Assembly: GCF_022809125.1 (NCBI RefSeq)
Contig: NZ_JALGBI010000001.1
Span: 1,736,001-1,800,000 of the forward strand
Reading direction: 5' to 3'
Length of the DNA stretch: 64,000 nt
Source of the DNA: Variovorax terrae
GTDB taxonomy: Bacteria > Pseudomonadota > Gammaproteobacteria > Burkholderiales > Burkholderiaceae_C
Shown here: one piece after another, positions 51,203 to 63,574 of the stretch
Position numbering within the stretch: the stretch's first letter is position 1
How the letters are laid out: the number at the start of each line of letters is the position of its first letter
Notes under the pieces: model-generated
What the model was told of the DNA's origin: nothing
The model's input: only the letters and a program-made list of their open reading frames with translations
The model's database searches: none
Program-made: the position numbers and the translations under genes

Positions 51203-52258
51203 ATGAGCAACCTCACCCTCGGCCTGGCCATCATCGGCGGCCTCGTGCTGGCCGCCGTGGTGGCGCACAGCACCTGGACTTCGCGCAAGAATGCGCCCCG
51301 GCAGGCGCAGCGCGACACGCAGACCGAGCCCGGCTTCGATGCCGGCGCCGCGCCCCACGGCGAGCCGGAGCTGCAGGAGCCGACCTTCGATTCGGCCCCG
51401 GTGCCACTGCCGCTGCCCGAAAGAAAACCCGGCCTCGATGCGCTGATCGACGTGATCGCGCCGATCGTGCTGGACGCTCCCGCCTCGGGCGCGGTGTCCG
51501 GCGAGGCCGCGCTGGCCGCCATGCCGCCGACGCGGCGCGCCGGCAGCAAGCCGTTCGCGGTCGAAGGCCTGAACGAGCTCACGCAGCAGTGGGAAACCCC
51601 GGCCCCCGGCCAGCGCTACGGCGCCTTCCAGGCCGGCGTGCAACTGGCCAACCGCACCGGCGCGCTCAACGAGATCGAGTACTCCGAGTTCGTGATGAAG
51701 GCGCAGGCCTTCGCTGACGCCGTCAATGGTGAGCCCGAGTTTCCCGAGATGCTGGACGAGGTGGCGCGCGCGCGCGAGCTCGACCAGTTCGCCAGCGGGC
51801 ACGATGCCCAGCTCGGCTTCACCCTGCGCGCCAAGAGCGCAGCCTGGAGCCCGGGCTACGTGCAGCAGCATGCGGCGCGCCTGGGCTTCGTGGCCGGGGT
51901 GATTCCGGGGCGCATGGTGCTGCCGGCCGGCGCCCCCGGGCTGCCGCCGGTGCTGGGCCTGGCGTTCGACACGCAGGCCGCGCTGGCCGACGACCCGGCG
52001 CAGTCGGCCATCCGCGAAGTCGCGCTGAGCCTGGACGTGCCGCAGGTGCACCGCGGTGAGCAGCCGTTCCTGCGCATGCGCGAGGCGGCCACGGCGCTGG
52101 CCGCGGCCATGGACGGCCTGGTCACCGACGACAACGGCCAGTCGCTGCGGGCCGAGGCCATGGACGTGATCGGCACCGACCTCGAACAGCTCTACGACAC
52201 GCTGGACGCGCGCGAACTGTCCGCCGGCTCGGTGCTGGCGCGGCGGTTGTTTTCATGA
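51203..52258 (+). CDS. zipA: Cell division protein ZipA
   Basis: This 351-residue protein anchors FtsZ to the inner membrane. It has an N-terminal transmembrane helix (LGLAIIGGLVLAAVVAHS), a charged Pro/Ala-rich linker (about 30-120) and a C-terminal FtsZ-binding domain (about 200-351; EYSEFVMKAQAFADAVNGEP, 20 residues). It lies 11 bases after smc, the standard Burkholderiales order smc-zipA-ligA. Confidence 0.9.
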   Translation: MSNLTLGLAIIGGLVLAAVVAHSTWTSRKNAPRQAQRDTQTEPGFDAGAAPHGEPELQEPTFDSAPVPLPLPERKPGLDALIDVIAPIVLDAPASGAVSGEAALAAMPPTRRAGSKPFAVEGLNELTQQWETPAPGQRYGAFQAGVQLANRTGALNEIEYSEFVMKAQAFADAVNGEPEFPEMLDEVARARELDQFASGHDAQLGFTLRAKSAAWSPGYVQQHAARLGFVAGVIPGRMVLPAGAPGLPPVLGLAFDTQAALADDPAQSAIREVALSLDVPQVHRGEQPFLRMREAATALAAAMDGLVTDDNGQSLRAEAMDVIGTDLEQLYDTLDARELSAGSVLARRLFS

Positions 52259-52347
52259 CCTCCCCGAAGCGGCCGAAGGCCGCCTCCCCCCAGGGGGCGC
52301 CACCAGCGGCCCGGCAGAGCCGGTTCCGCGGTGGCCCCGGATGCTGC
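52259..52347 (+). repeat. Long hairpin repeat, copy 3 (between zipA and ligA)
   Basis: It begins right after the zipA stop with GGCCGAAGGCC, then CCCCCC-A-GGGGG, CGCCACCAGCGG, CCGGC-AGA-GCCGG and GTTCCGCGGTG. It is plus-oriented like its flanking genes and fills nearly all of the 104-base gap, ending about 15 bases before the ligA GTG. Confidence 0.85.
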
Positions 52348-52353
52348 TGCTGA

Positions 52354-54495
<2,142 letters not shown>

Positions 54496-54565
54496 CGGCC
54501 AGCGATTGAACCCCGGCGCGGCGCGGGGGTCCAACCCTCCTGGACACTGTCTTCAGGAGGCAGTC

Positions 54566-54949
54566 ATGAACATCCGCATTTCCTGCTGCGCCGCCGCGCT
54601 CGCCGCTGGCGCCCTGGCCGGGCTCTCGGGCTGCGCCGTGGTGCCCGCCGATGCCTACTACGGTACCGCGTACCCCTACAGTTCGCCCTACGTCTACCCG
54701 TACACCTACGCCTATCCGCCCATAGGCTATGCCGATCCCTGGTTCTGGGGCCCCGCCTATGGCTTTGTCGATTTCAGCGTGGTGGTGGCCCGCCGCGGGC
54801 CTCGCCATGGCTCGTCTGGTTTCGTGGCGCCCGGACGCCCGTTCGGCGGCGGCGGCGCGCCGCGCATGGGAATGGGCGGCGCAGGCCACTTTGGCGGCCG
54901 CGGTGGAGGGCATGACGGTGGCCACGGGGGTGGCGGCCACGGGCGCTGA
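54566..54949 (+). CDS. Small Tyr-rich and Gly/His-rich lipoprotein
   Basis: This 127-residue protein has an N-terminal signal with a likely lipobox (LSGC at about residue 21). A Tyr/Pro-rich mid part follows (repeated YPY and VYPYTYAYP patterns), and the C-terminal third is Gly/His/Arg-rich (GGRGGGHDGGHGGGGHGR). AGGAGGCAGTC precedes ATG 54566. There is no known domain. A second, shorter protein with the same layout follows at 55046. Confidence 0.75.
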   Translation: MNIRISCCAAALAAGALAGLSGCAVVPADAYYGTAYPYSSPYVYPYTYAYPPIGYADPWFWGPAYGFVDFSVVVARRGPRHGSSGFVAPGRPFGGGGAPRMGMGGAGHFGGRGGGHDGGHGGGGHGR

Positions 54950-55045
54950 GGGCTTTACCCACCGTTACGCAAAGCGACCTGCGGTATGTCGGAGGGCCGC
55001 GGCCGCCGCGCGTTGTGAAATGACCTGATCTACAAGGAGACCGTC

Positions 55046-55225
55046 ATGTCTCGCCTACGTATCGCCGGAATCATCCTCGCCGCTGCCAGCGCCACCCTGC
55101 TGAGCGGCTGCGTGGTGGCCCCGGTGGCTCCCTATCCTGGCACCTACTACTACCCGGCAGCGCCGATCGTGGTGTCGCCTTCCATCGGTTTCTACGGCTC
55201 CTATGGGTATCGGCGCGGACGCTAG
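55046..55225 (+). CDS. Tiny lipoprotein, 59 residues
   Basis: Too short to show up as a long frame, but it has AAGGAGACCGTC ahead of ATG 55046. It has a signal peptide MSRLRIAGIILAAASATLLS (20 residues), lipobox LSGC, and a Tyr/Pro-rich tail (YPGTYYYPAAPIV, YGSYGYRRGR). It shares the signal-Tyr/Pro layout with the preceding gene, so the two are probably paralogues. Confidence 0.7.
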   Translation: MSRLRIAGIILAAASATLLSGCVVAPVAPYPGTYYYPAAPIVVSPSIGFYGSYGYRRGR

Positions 55226-55340
55226 CAAACGTTTCTGCGCGGTGCGCCGGTTGCCGCTGCCCTGATCGCGCCCGCGGGCCCCGATGGCGCGGCGGCGGGG
55301 GAGGTTATGCTTGCGGCTCCCCAGCTTTCCCCCGCGTCCC

Positions 55341-55880
55341 ATGGCTGTACGAGACATCCTCAAAATGGGCGATCCGCGCCTGCTGCGCATCGCCCCGCCC
55401 GTGACGGCCTTCGATACCGATGCGCTGCACCTGCTGGTGCGCGACATGTTCGAGACCATGGCCGCTGTCAACGGCGCCGGCCTCGCGGCACCGCAGATCA
55501 GCGTGGACCTGCAGCTCGTGATCTTCGGCACCGATGCACCCAACCCGCGCTACCCCGACGCGCCGCCCGTGCCGCGCACCGTGCTGTGCAATCCGGTCAT
55601 CACGCCGCTGGGGCCGGATGAAGAGGACGGCTGGGAGGGCTGCCTCTCGGTGCCCGGCCTGCGCGGCGTGGTGCCGCGCTTCGCGCGCATCCGCTACACC
55701 GGCTTCGACCCCCATGGCGACCCGATCGACCGCGTGGCCGAGGGCTTCCATGCGCGCGTGGTCCAGCATGAATGCGACCACCTGATCGGCAAGCTCTACC
55801 CGATGCGGGTGCGCGATTTCACGCAGTTCGGCTTCACCGAGGTGCTGTTTCCCGGGCTGGACGCCGAGCAGGACGACTGA
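55341..55880 (+). CDS. def: Peptide deformylase
   Basis: This 179-residue metalloenzyme removes the formyl group from nascent proteins. The three hallmark motifs are [16 protein letters not shown] (metal Cys) and QHECDHL (two metal His plus catalytic Glu). The start is set at [18 protein letters not shown]; a longer frame reaches 55284. It is one of possibly several Def paralogues. It converges with glnD. Confidence 0.96.
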   Translation: MAVRDILKMGDPRLLRIAPPVTAFDTDALHLLVRDMFETMAAVNGAGLAAPQISVDLQLVIFGTDAPNPRYPDAPPVPRTVLCNPVITPLGPDEEDGWEGCLSVPGLRGVVPRFARIRYTGFDPHGDPIDRVAEGFHARVVQHECDHLIGKLYPMRVRDFTQFGFTEVLFPGLDAEQDD

Positions 55881-55916
55881 GGCCGCCGCGCCTTGGTCTG
55901 GCGTGGCGCTGCCGGC

Positions 55917-58538
55917 CTATGGCGCCGCCAGTGCCTCCAGCAGCTCGGTCTCGATCTCGATCTGCGCCTTGTTCTGCTGCAGCTCGGCGCCGTCGATCAG
56001 GAAGGTATCCTCCACGCGCTCGCCCAGCGTCGTGACCTTGGCGAGCTGCAGGTTGAGCTTGTGCTGCGCCAGCACGCGCGCCACACTGTAGAGCAGGCCC
56101 ACGCGGTCGCTGGCCGAGATGCTGAGCAGCCAGCGCTGGGCCTTCTCGTCGGGCCGAAGATCCACGCGCGGCACCACGGGAAAGCTCTTGACGCGGCGCG
56201 ACACGCGCCCGCGCCCCACCGGCGGCAGCGGGCCGCGCTGCTCGATGGTGTGCAGCAGGTCGGTTTCGACCATGCTGATGAGTTCGCGGTAGTGCTCGGG
56301 CAGGATCGAGGTCACGACCTGGAAGGTGTCGAGCGCGTAGCCGTTGTTGGCGGTGTGCACCTTGGCGTCCAGGATGCTGAAGCCGGCCTGCTCGAAATAG
56401 CCGCAGATGCGGGCGAACAGGTCGGGCTGGTCGGGCGTGTAGACCAGCACCTGCAGGCCTTCCCCCACCGGCGAGAGGCGCGCACGCACGATGGCGCGGC
56501 CGCGCGGCGCGGACTCGTCGCCGCTCGCCTTCTCGACAAAGCGCGACAGCTGCTTGGTGTGCCAGGCGATGTCGGACGCCTCGTGGCGCATGAAGTAGCG
56601 CACATCCAGCGTGTCCCACAGCGCCTTGTGCGCCTCGTGCGGCAGCGCGTGCAGCGCCAGCAGCACCAGGGCCTCGCGCTTGCGGGCCTCGACCTCGGCG
56701 TCGGGGTCGGGCGCGCGGCCGCCCAGGGTGCGCAGGGTGTAGCGGTACAGGTCTTCCAGCAGCTTGCCTTTCCAGGCGTTCCACACCTTGGGGCTGGTGC
56801 CGCGGATGTCGGCCACGGTCAGCAGGTAGAGCGCGGTCAGGTAGCGCTCATTGCCCACACGCTGGGCGAAGGCCGCGATCACGTCCGGGTCGCTCAGGTC
56901 CGCCTTCTGCGCGATGCGGCTCATGGCGAGGTGCTCGTGCACCAGGAATTCGATCAGCGCGGCGTCCTCGCGCGCGATGCCGTGCTGGCGGCAAAAGCGC
57001 CGCACCTCGTGCGCGCCGAGGTTGGAGTGGTCGCCGCCGCGGCCCTTGGCGATGTCGTGGAACAGCGCCGCGATGTAGAGGATCCAGGGCTTGTCCCAGC
57101 CGGCGGCGAGCTGCGAGCAGAACGGGTACTCGTGCGCGTGCTCGGCGATGAAGAAGCGCCGCACGTTGCGCAGCACCATCAGGATGTGCTGGTCCACGGT
57201 GTAGACGTGGAACAGGTCGTGCTGCATCTGGCCGACGATGCGGCGGAACACCCACAGGTAGCGCCCGAGCACCGAGGTCTGGTTCATCAGCCGCATGGCG
57301 TGGGTGATGCCCTCGGGCTGCTGCAGGATGCGCAGGAAGGTGGCGCGGTTGACCGGGTCGTCGCGGAACTTCGCCGTCATCACGTTGCGCACGTTGTAGA
57401 GCGCGCGCAGCGTGCGGGCCGACAGGCCCTTGAGCCCCCGCGTGGTCTGGTACAGCAGGAAGGTTTCGAGGATGGCGTGCGGCTGCTTCACGTAGAGGTC
57501 GTCGCTGGCCACCTCGATCATGCCGGCCTTGTCGGCGAAGCGCTCGTTGATCGGGCGCGGTTCGTGCGTGCTGGGGTTGAGCCGCTCCTCGATGTTGAGC
57601 AGCAGGATCTGATTGAGCTGGGTCACCGCCTTGGCGGCCCAGTAGTAGCGCTTCATCAGCACTTCGCTGGCGCGCATGGCGAGGCGCCCGCCGGCCGTGG
57701 TCTGCTCGGTGTAGCCGAAGGACTCGGCCACCGCAGTCTGCAGGTCGAACACCAGCCGGTCTTCACGCCGCCCGGCGATCAGGTGCAGCCGGGCGCGGAT
57801 CAGGCTCAGCAGGGCCTCATTGCGCTTGATCTGCCGCGCCTCGAACGGCGTGGCCAAGCCCTTGCGCGCGAGGTCGTCCCAGCTCTTGCCGATCCGGGCG
57901 GCCTTGGCCACCCACAGCAGGGTCTGCAGGTCGCGCAGGCCGCCGGGCGATTCCTTGCAGTTGGGCTCCAGCGAGTAGGGCGTGTTCTCGAACTTGTGGT
58001 GGCGCTGGCGCATCTCCAGCGTCTTGGCGACGAAGAAGGCCTGTGGGTCGAGCGTGGCCGCGTACTGCGCGCTGAACAGGGCAAACAGCTTGCGGTCACC
58101 GGTGACCAGGCGCGATTCGAGCAGCGAGGTCTGCACCGTCACGTCCTTGCGGGCTTCGGCCACGCAGTCGGCCACGCTGCGCACGCTGGAGCCGATCTCC
58201 AGCCCGGTGTCCCAGCAGCTGCCGATGAAGCCCTCGATCTGCTGCTTCAGCGCCTCGTCGGCGTCGGGCGAGGCATGGTCGGGCAGCAGCAGCAGCACGT
58301 CCACGTCGGAGTAGGGGAACAGCTCGCCGCGGCCATAGCCGCCCACGGCCACCAGCGCAAAGCCTTCGGGGAAGCTGGCATGGGCCCAGAGCGTGCGCAG
58401 CGTGGCATCGGCCTGCTGCGCGAGCTTTTGCAGCAGGCGGCGCACGCCGCGGGTGGAGGCGCCGCTGGACTGCACGGACTGCAGCAGCTCGGCTTTCTGG
58501 AGCCGGTAGTCGTTGCGCAGGGCTTGCAGGTCGGGCAT
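55917..58538 (-). CDS. glnD: Bifunctional uridylyltransferase/uridylyl-removing enzyme GlnD
   Basis: This 873-residue sensor of glutamine adds or removes UMP on PII. The nucleotidyltransferase domain carries [20 protein letters not shown] (20 residues; catalytic Gly-Asp-Asp pattern). The HD domain (about 430-560) has [12 protein letters not shown] and [13 protein letters not shown], and two ACT domains (about 690-873) bind glutamine. The start is [18 protein letters not shown] at 58538; the extension upstream lies in map. It is cotranscribed with map (41-base gap). Confidence 0.96.
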   Translation of the reverse strand: MPDLQALRNDYRLQKAELLQSVQSSGASTRGVRRLLQKLAQQADATLRTLWAHASFPEGFALVAVGGYGRGELFPYSDVDVLLLLPDHASPDADEALKQQIEGFIGSCWDTGLEIGSSVRSVADCVAEARKDVTVQTSLLESRLVTGDRKLFALFSAQYAATLDPQAFFVAKTLEMRQRHHKFENTPYSLEPNCKESPGGLRDLQTLLWVAKAARIGKSWDDLARKGLATPFEARQIKRNEALLSLIRARLHLIAGRREDRLVFDLQTAVAESFGYTEQTTAGGRLAMRASEVLMKRYYWAAKAVTQLNQILLLNIEERLNPSTHEPRPINERFADKAGMIEVASDDLYVKQPHAILETFLLYQTTRGLKGLSARTLRALYNVRNVMTAKFRDDPVNRATFLRILQQPEGITHAMRLMNQTSVLGRYLWVFRRIVGQMQHDLFHVYTVDQHILMVLRNVRRFFIAEHAHEYPFCSQLAAGWDKPWILYIAALFHDIAKGRGGDHSNLGAHEVRRFCRQHGIAREDAALIEFLVHEHLAMSRIAQKADLSDPDVIAAFAQRVGNERYLTALYLLTVADIRGTSPKVWNAWKGKLLEDLYRYTLRTLGGRAPDPDAEVEARKREALVLLALHALPHEAHKALWDTLDVRYFMRHEASDIAWHTKQLSRFVEKASGDESAPRGRAIVRARLSPVGEGLQVLVYTPDQPDLFARICGYFEQAGFSILDAKVHTANNGYALDTFQVVTSILPEHYRELISMVETDLLHTIEQRGPLPPVGRGRVSRRVKSFPVVPRVDLRPDEKAQRWLLSISASDRVGLLYSVARVLAQHKLNLQLAKVTTLGERVEDTFLIDGAELQQNKAQIEIETELLEALAAP

Positions 58539-58579
58539 GTCCGGGCGGTGAGGTCGGTGGCGGGCAGGCGCCCAGGCGG

Positions 58580-59386
58580 TCAGGCCGTGACGAACGAAGG
58601 CGCAGGCGGGCTGCCGTCCGACAGCGTGAGCACCTCGTAGCCGGTTTCGGTCACCAGCACGGTGTGCTCCCACTGGGCCGAGAGCGAATGGTCCTTGGTG
58701 ACGATGGTCCAGCCGTCGGTCAGCTCCTTGATCTCGCGGCGCCCGGCGTTGATCATGGGCTCGATGGTGAAGGTCATGCCGGGCTTGAGCTCCTCGAGCG
58801 TGCCGGGCTTGCCGTAGTGCAGCACCTGCGGCTCCTCATGGAACACCTTGCCGATGCCGTGGCCGCAGAACTCGCGCACCACCGAGAAGCCGTTGCTCTC
58901 GGCGAATTTCTGGATCGCCCAGCCCACGTCGCCCAGGCGGGCGCCGGGCCGCACCTGCATGATGCCGTGCCACATGGCCTCGAAGGTGATGGCGCACAGG
59001 CGCCGGGCCTGGATGGAGGTTTCGCCGATGAGGTACATGCGGCTGTTGTCGCCGAACCAGCCCTCCTTGGTGATGACGGTGACATCGACGTTCATGATGT
59101 CGCCCTTCTTGAGCGGCTTGTCGTTCGGGATGCCGTGGCACACCACGTGGTTGAGCGAGGTGCACAGCGATGCGGGGTAGGGCGGGTAGCCCGGGGGCTG
59201 GTAGCCGAGCGTGGCGGAGGTCGTGCCCTGGACGTTCACCATGTAGTCGTTCGCCAGGCGGTCGATTTCCTTGGTCGTGATGCCGGCCTTGATGTGAGGC
59301 GTGAGGTAATCGAGAACTTCCGAAGCCAGGCGGCATGCGGTGCGCATGCCCGCGATGCCATCCGCGTCTTTGTAGGTAATGCTCAT
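58580..59386 (-). CDS. map: Methionine aminopeptidase, type I
   Basis: This 268-residue enzyme removes initiator Met. Metal ligands lie in [20 protein letters not shown] (two Asp), [19 protein letters not shown] (His), TFTIEPMI (Glu) and WEHTVLVTE (Glu). No N-terminal SH3 extension, hence type I short form. It is upstream of glnD on the same strand and divergent from purL. Confidence 0.97.
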   Translation of the reverse strand: MSITYKDADGIAGMRTACRLASEVLDYLTPHIKAGITTKEIDRLANDYMVNVQGTTSATLGYQPPGYPPYPASLCTSLNHVVCHGIPNDKPLKKGDIMNVDVTVITKEGWFGDNSRMYLIGETSIQARRLCAITFEAMWHGIMQVRPGARLGDVGWAIQKFAESNGFSVVREFCGHGIGKVFHEEPQVLHYGKPGTLEELKPGMTFTIEPMINAGRREIKELTDGWTIVTKDHSLSAQWEHTVLVTETGYEVLTLSDGSPPAPSFVTA

Positions 59387-59488
59387 GGCCTCGATTATCC
59401 CACTGGGTGAATTCCTGCGCAGGTAAAATCAAGGGTTTTCACGGAGCCACCCATCCAGCGTGGCTGCGGCAACCACAAGGCCACCCCA

Positions 59489-62400
59489 GTGACCCTGCAT
59501 ATCAGCACCTTCGACGGCGGCAGCGCGCTCAGCGAGTTCCGAGTCCAGCAACTTCTTCCGCGCCTGCAGGCCATCCATGACCGCATCAGCGGCATCGCGG
59601 CCCGGTTCGTGCACCTCGTGGCCAGCGAAGCGCCGCCGTCGCCCGAGACGCAGGCCCGCCTGGCGGCCCTGCTGAGCTATGGCGAGCCCTATGCGGGGCC
59701 GGTGGACGGCCCGGTGATCGTGGTGTCACCGCGCTTCGGCACGGTGTCGCCCTGGGCCTCCAAGGCCACCGACATCGCCCACAACTGCGGGCTCGCGCTG
59801 CGGCGCGTGGAGCGCGTCACCGAATACCGCCTGACGCTGGCGTCGGGTCTGCTGGGCAGGGCGAGCCTGAGCGAAGCGCAGCGGGCCGCGGTGGCCGAGC
59901 TGCTGCACGACCGCATGACCGAGAGCGCCATGGCCGACCGCGCTCAGGCAGCGGGCCTGTTCACCGAGCTGCAGCCCGCGCCGATGGAGCACGTGGACGT
60001 GCTGGGCGGCGGGCGGGCCGCGCTGGAGGCGGCCAACATGCAGTTCGGCCTGGCGCTGGCCGACGACGAGATCGACTACCTGGTCGAGGCCTTCGAAGGC
60101 CTGAAGCGCAACCCGAGCGACGTGGAGCTGATGATGTTCGCGCAGGCCAACAGCGAGCACTGCCGCCACAAGATCTTCAACGCGGGCTTCACCATCGACG
60201 GCGTGCCGCAAGAGCGAAGCATGTTCGGCATGATCCGCAACACGCACCAGCGGAGCCCCCAGCACACGGTGGTGGCGTACTCAGACAACGCCTCGGTCAT
60301 GGAGGGCTCGCCGGTCCAGCGATTCATGGCCGGATCGGCCGGAGGTCCAGGTGCAGCGGACGCGGGCAGCTATCAAAAGCATAGCGCCACGAACCATGTG
60401 CTGATGAAGGTGGAAACTCACAACCACCCGACGGCGATCTCGCCGTTCCCCGGCGCCTCCACCGGCGCGGGCGGCGAGATCCGCGACGAGGGCGCCACCG
60501 GGCGCGGCTCGAAACCCAAGGCGGGCCTGACCGGCTTCACCGTCTCGAAGCTGTGGGGCGGCTGGTCGAGCCAGCCGGGCGGCAAGCCCGGCCACATCGC
60601 CAGCCCGCTGCAGATCATGACCGAAGGCCCGCTGGGCGGCGCGGCCTTCAACAACGAGTTCGGCCGGCCCAACCTGCTGGGCTACTTCCGTGAGTATGAG
60701 CAGGCCGTGGCCTCCGACGTGGACCAGGTGCTGCGCGGCTACCACAAGCCCATCATGATCGCGGGCGGCCTCGGCACCATCGACGCCGGGCTCACGAAGA
60801 AGATCGAGTTTCCGGCCGGCACGCTGCTGATCCAGCTCGGCGGCCCGGGCATGCGCATCGGCATGGGCGGCGGCGCGGCCAGCTCCATGGCCACCGGTGC
60901 CAACGCGGCCGAGCTCGACTTCGACTCGGTGCAGCGCGGCAACCCCGAGATCGAGCGCCGGGCGCAGGAGGTCATCAACCACTGCTGGCAGCAGGGCGCG
61001 GCCAACCCCATCCTGGCCATCCACGACGTGGGTGCGGGCGGCCTGAGCAATGCCTTTCCCGAGCTGAGCAACGATGCCGGCCGCGGCGCGCGTTTCGACC
61101 TGCGCAAGGTGCCGCTGGAAGAGTCGGGCCTGGCGCCCAAGGAAATCTGGTGCAACGAAAGCCAGGAGCGCTACGTGCTGGCCATCGCGCCCGAGTCGCT
61201 GGCGCAGTTCCAGGCCTTCTGCGAGCGCGAACGCTGCCCGTTTGCCGTGGTGGGCGTGGCCACCGAGGAGCGCCGGCTCGTGGTGGCCGAGGCCAAGGCT
61301 GGCGACAGCCTGGCTCCGGTCGACATGCCCATGAACGTGCTGCTGGGCAAGCCGCCCAAGATGCACCGCGACGTCAAGGCCGTGCCGCGCCGCTTCAAGC
61401 CGGTGGACCTGACCGGGGTCGATCTCCAGCAGGCCGCGATCCAGGTGCTGGCCCACCCCACCGTGGCCTCCAAGCGCTTTCTCATCACCATCGGCGACCG
61501 CACCGTGGGGGGCTTGAGCCACCGCGACCAGATGGTCGGCCCCTGGCAGGTGCCGGTGGCCGACTGCGCCGTGACCCTGGCCGACTACAGCGGCTTCGCC
61601 GGCGAGGCCATGAGCATGGGCGAGCGCACGCCGCTGGCCGCGATCGACGCGCCGGCCTCGGGCCGCATGGCGGTGGCCGAGGCCATCACCAACCTGCTGG
61701 CGGCGCCCATCGAGCTGCCGCGCGTCAAGCTCTCGGCCAACTGGATGGCCGCCTGCGGCGAGCCCGGCGAGGATGCGGCCCTGTACGAGACGGTCAAGGC
61801 CGTGGGCATGGAGCTGTGCCCCGCCTTGGGCGTGTCCATCCCCGTCGGCAAGGACAGCCTCTCCATGCGCACGCAGTGGACCGAGGGCGCGGCGGCGAAG
61901 AAGGTCACCTCGCCGGTGAGCCTGATCGTCAGCGCCTTCGCCACGCTGGCCGACGTGCGCGGCACGCTCACGCCGCAGCTCGACGCCACCGAGGAAGACA
62001 CCACCCTGGTGCTGGTGGACCTGGGCCGCGGCCGCCACCGCATGGGTGGCAGCATCCTGGCCCAGACGCTGGACCAGGTGGGCGACAGCGTGCCCGACCT
62101 CGACGACCCGCAGGACCTCGTGAACCTGGTCCAGGCCGTCAACGCCCTGCGCGCGCAGCAGAAGATCCTGGCCTACCACGACCGCAGCGACGGCGGCCTG
62201 TTCGCCACCGTCTGCGAAATGGCCTTTGCCGGCCACGTGGGCGTGTCGCTCAACATCGACCTGCTGGTGACCGAGGGCGATGGCATCTCCGACAGCCGCA
62301 TGGACACCGGCGACGCCAAGAACTGGGCCGGCCAGGTCAGCGCGCGCCGCGAGGAACTCACGCTCAAGGCCCTGTTCTGCGAAGAGCTGGGCGTGGTGCT

Positions 62401-63511
62401 GCAGGTGCGCACCGCGCAGCGCAACGAAGTGATGCAGACGCTGCGCGAGCATGGCCTGTCGCGCCACAGCCACTTCATCGGCAAGACGCGTCCGGCGTCG
62501 TCGGCCATCGACGTGGGCAAGGGCAAACTCGAGGTCTGGCGCGACACCAAGGCCGTGTTCAGCGCCGCGCTGCCCGACCTGCACCAGGTCTGGGATTCGG
62601 TGAGCTGGAAGATTACCCAGTTGCGCGACAACCCCGAAGGCGCCGATGCCGAACATGCCGCCGCAGGTGAGCCAAATGACCCGGGGGTCCGCGTCCTGCC
62701 GTCATTTGATGCTACTGAAAACATAGCGGCTCCATTCCTCAATCTGGCCCGCCCCAAGGTCGCGATCCTGCGCGAGCAGGGCGTCAACTCGCATGTGGAG
62801 ATGGCCTACGCCTTCACCGAGGCGGGTTTCGAGGCCCATGACGTGCACATGACCGACCTGCAGGCCGGCCGCGCCCGCCTGGCGGACTTCAAGGGCGTGG
62901 TGGCCTGCGGCGGCTTCAGCTATGGCGACACGCTGGGCGCTGGCATCGGCTGGGCCCGCAGCATCACGTTCAACCCGGTCCTGTCCGAGCAGTTCCAGCG
63001 CTTCTTTGCGCGCCCGGACACCTTCGGCCTGGGCGTGTGCAACGGCTGCCAGATGTTCGCCGAACTCGCCGACATCATTCCCGGCGCGCAAGACTGGCCG
63101 CGCTTCACCACCAACCAGAGCGAGCGCTTCGAGGCCCGCCTGTCCATGGTGGAGGTGCTGGCCTCGCCCAGCCTGTTCCTCGCCGGCATGGCCGGCAGCC
63201 GCCTGCCGATCGCCGTGGCGCATGGCGAAGGCTATGCCAACTTCGCCCGCCGCGGCGATGCGGCCAAGGCCATTGCCGCCATGCGCTTCGTGGACAACCA
63301 CGGCCAGTCCACCGAGCGTTACCCGTTCAACCCCAACGGCAGCGCCGGAGGCCTGACCGCCGTGACCACGGCCGACGGCCGCTTCACCGCGATGATGCCG
63401 CACCCCGAGCGCGTGTTCCGCAACATCCAGATGAGCTGGACTTCGGGCGACAAGAGCGACTTCAGCCCCTGGATGAGGATCTGGCGCAACGCGCGCAAGT
63501 GGGTCGGCTGA
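59489..63511 (+). CDS. purL: Phosphoribosylformylglycinamidine synthase, large single-chain form
   Basis: This 1340-residue enzyme of purine synthesis carries all domains in one chain. These are an N-terminal domain, FGAM synthase domains ([35 protein letters not shown], 20 residues; [23 protein letters not shown]) and a C-terminal glutaminase. The glutaminase triad is Cys1184 (GVCNGCQM), His in AHGEGY, and His/Glu in MPHPERVFR. The start is GTG 59489. Two interspersed elements (copies 10 and 11) encode about 286-300 and 1067-1081; the second is the linker before the glutaminase domain ([16 protein letters not shown]). A TAAAAT -10-like hexamer lies upstream at 59424. Confidence 0.98.
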   Translation: MTLHISTFDGGSALSEFRVQQLLPRLQAIHDRISGIAARFVHLVASEAPPSPETQARLAALLSYGEPYAGPVDGPVIVVSPRFGTVSPWASKATDIAHNCGLALRRVERVTEYRLTLASGLLGRASLSEAQRAAVAELLHDRMTESAMADRAQAAGLFTELQPAPMEHVDVLGGGRAALEAANMQFGLALADDEIDYLVEAFEGLKRNPSDVELMMFAQANSEHCRHKIFNAGFTIDGVPQERSMFGMIRNTHQRSPQHTVVAYSDNASVMEGSPVQRFMAGSAGGPGAADAGSYQKHSATNHVLMKVETHNHPTAISPFPGASTGAGGEIRDEGATGRGSKPKAGLTGFTVSKLWGGWSSQPGGKPGHIASPLQIMTEGPLGGAAFNNEFGRPNLLGYFREYEQAVASDVDQVLRGYHKPIMIAGGLGTIDAGLTKKIEFPAGTLLIQLGGPGMRIGMGGGAASSMATGANAAELDFDSVQRGNPEIERRAQEVINHCWQQGAANPILAIHDVGAGGLSNAFPELSNDAGRGARFDLRKVPLEESGLAPKEIWCNESQERYVLAIAPESLAQFQAFCERERCPFAVVGVATEERRLVVAEAKAGDSLAPVDMPMNVLLGKPPKMHRDVKAVPRRFKPVDLTGVDLQQAAIQVLAHPTVASKRFLITIGDRTVGGLSHRDQMVGPWQVPVADCAVTLADYSGFAGEAMSMGERTPLAAIDAPASGRMAVAEAITNLLAAPIELPRVKLSANWMAACGEPGEDAALYETVKAVGMELCPALGVSIPVGKDSLSMRTQWTEGAAAKKVTSPVSLIVSAFATLADVRGTLTPQLDATEEDTTLVLVDLGRGRHRMGGSILAQTLDQVGDSVPDLDDPQDLVNLVQAVNALRAQQKILAYHDRSDGGLFATVCEMAFAGHVGVSLNIDLLVTEGDGISDSRMDTGDAKNWAGQVSARREELTLKALFCEELGVVLQVRTAQRNEVMQTLREHGLSRHSHFIGKTRPASSAIDVGKGKLEVWRDTKAVFSAALPDLHQVWDSVSWKITQLRDNPEGADAEHAAAGEPNDPGVRVLPSFDATENIAAPFLNLARPKVAILREQGVNSHVEMAYAFTEAGFEAHDVHMTDLQAGRARLADFKGVVACGGFSYGDTLGAGIGWARSITFNPVLSEQFQRFFARPDTFGLGVCNGCQMFAELADIIPGAQDWPRFTTNQSERFEARLSMVEVLASPSLFLAGMAGSRLPIAVAHGEGYANFARRGDAAKAIAAMRFVDNHGQSTERYPFNPNGSAGGLTAVTTADGRFTAMMPHPERVFRNIQMSWTSGDKSDFSPWMRIWRNARKWVG
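60345..60385 (+). repeat. GCTAY-N7-RTAGC element, copy 10 (inside purL)
   Basis: GTCCAGGTGCAGCGG begins at 60345 and the core GCTATCAAAAGCATAGC is at 60369-60385. purL reads the core in another frame from most copies (SYQKHS), a region about seven residues longer than in E. coli PurL. Confidence 0.85.
62687..62727 (+). repeat. GCTAY-N7-RTAGC element, copy 11 (inside purL)
   Basis: GTCCGCGTCC begins at 62687 and the core GCTACTGAAAACATAGC is at 62711-62727. It is read DATENIA in frame, in the linker before the glutaminase domain. Confidence 0.85.
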
Positions 63512-63574
63512 GGGGCCCGGCGGTTCCCCCGAATATGGGAGGGGCGCGCCGGGGGCAGCTCGCATAATCGGCCC

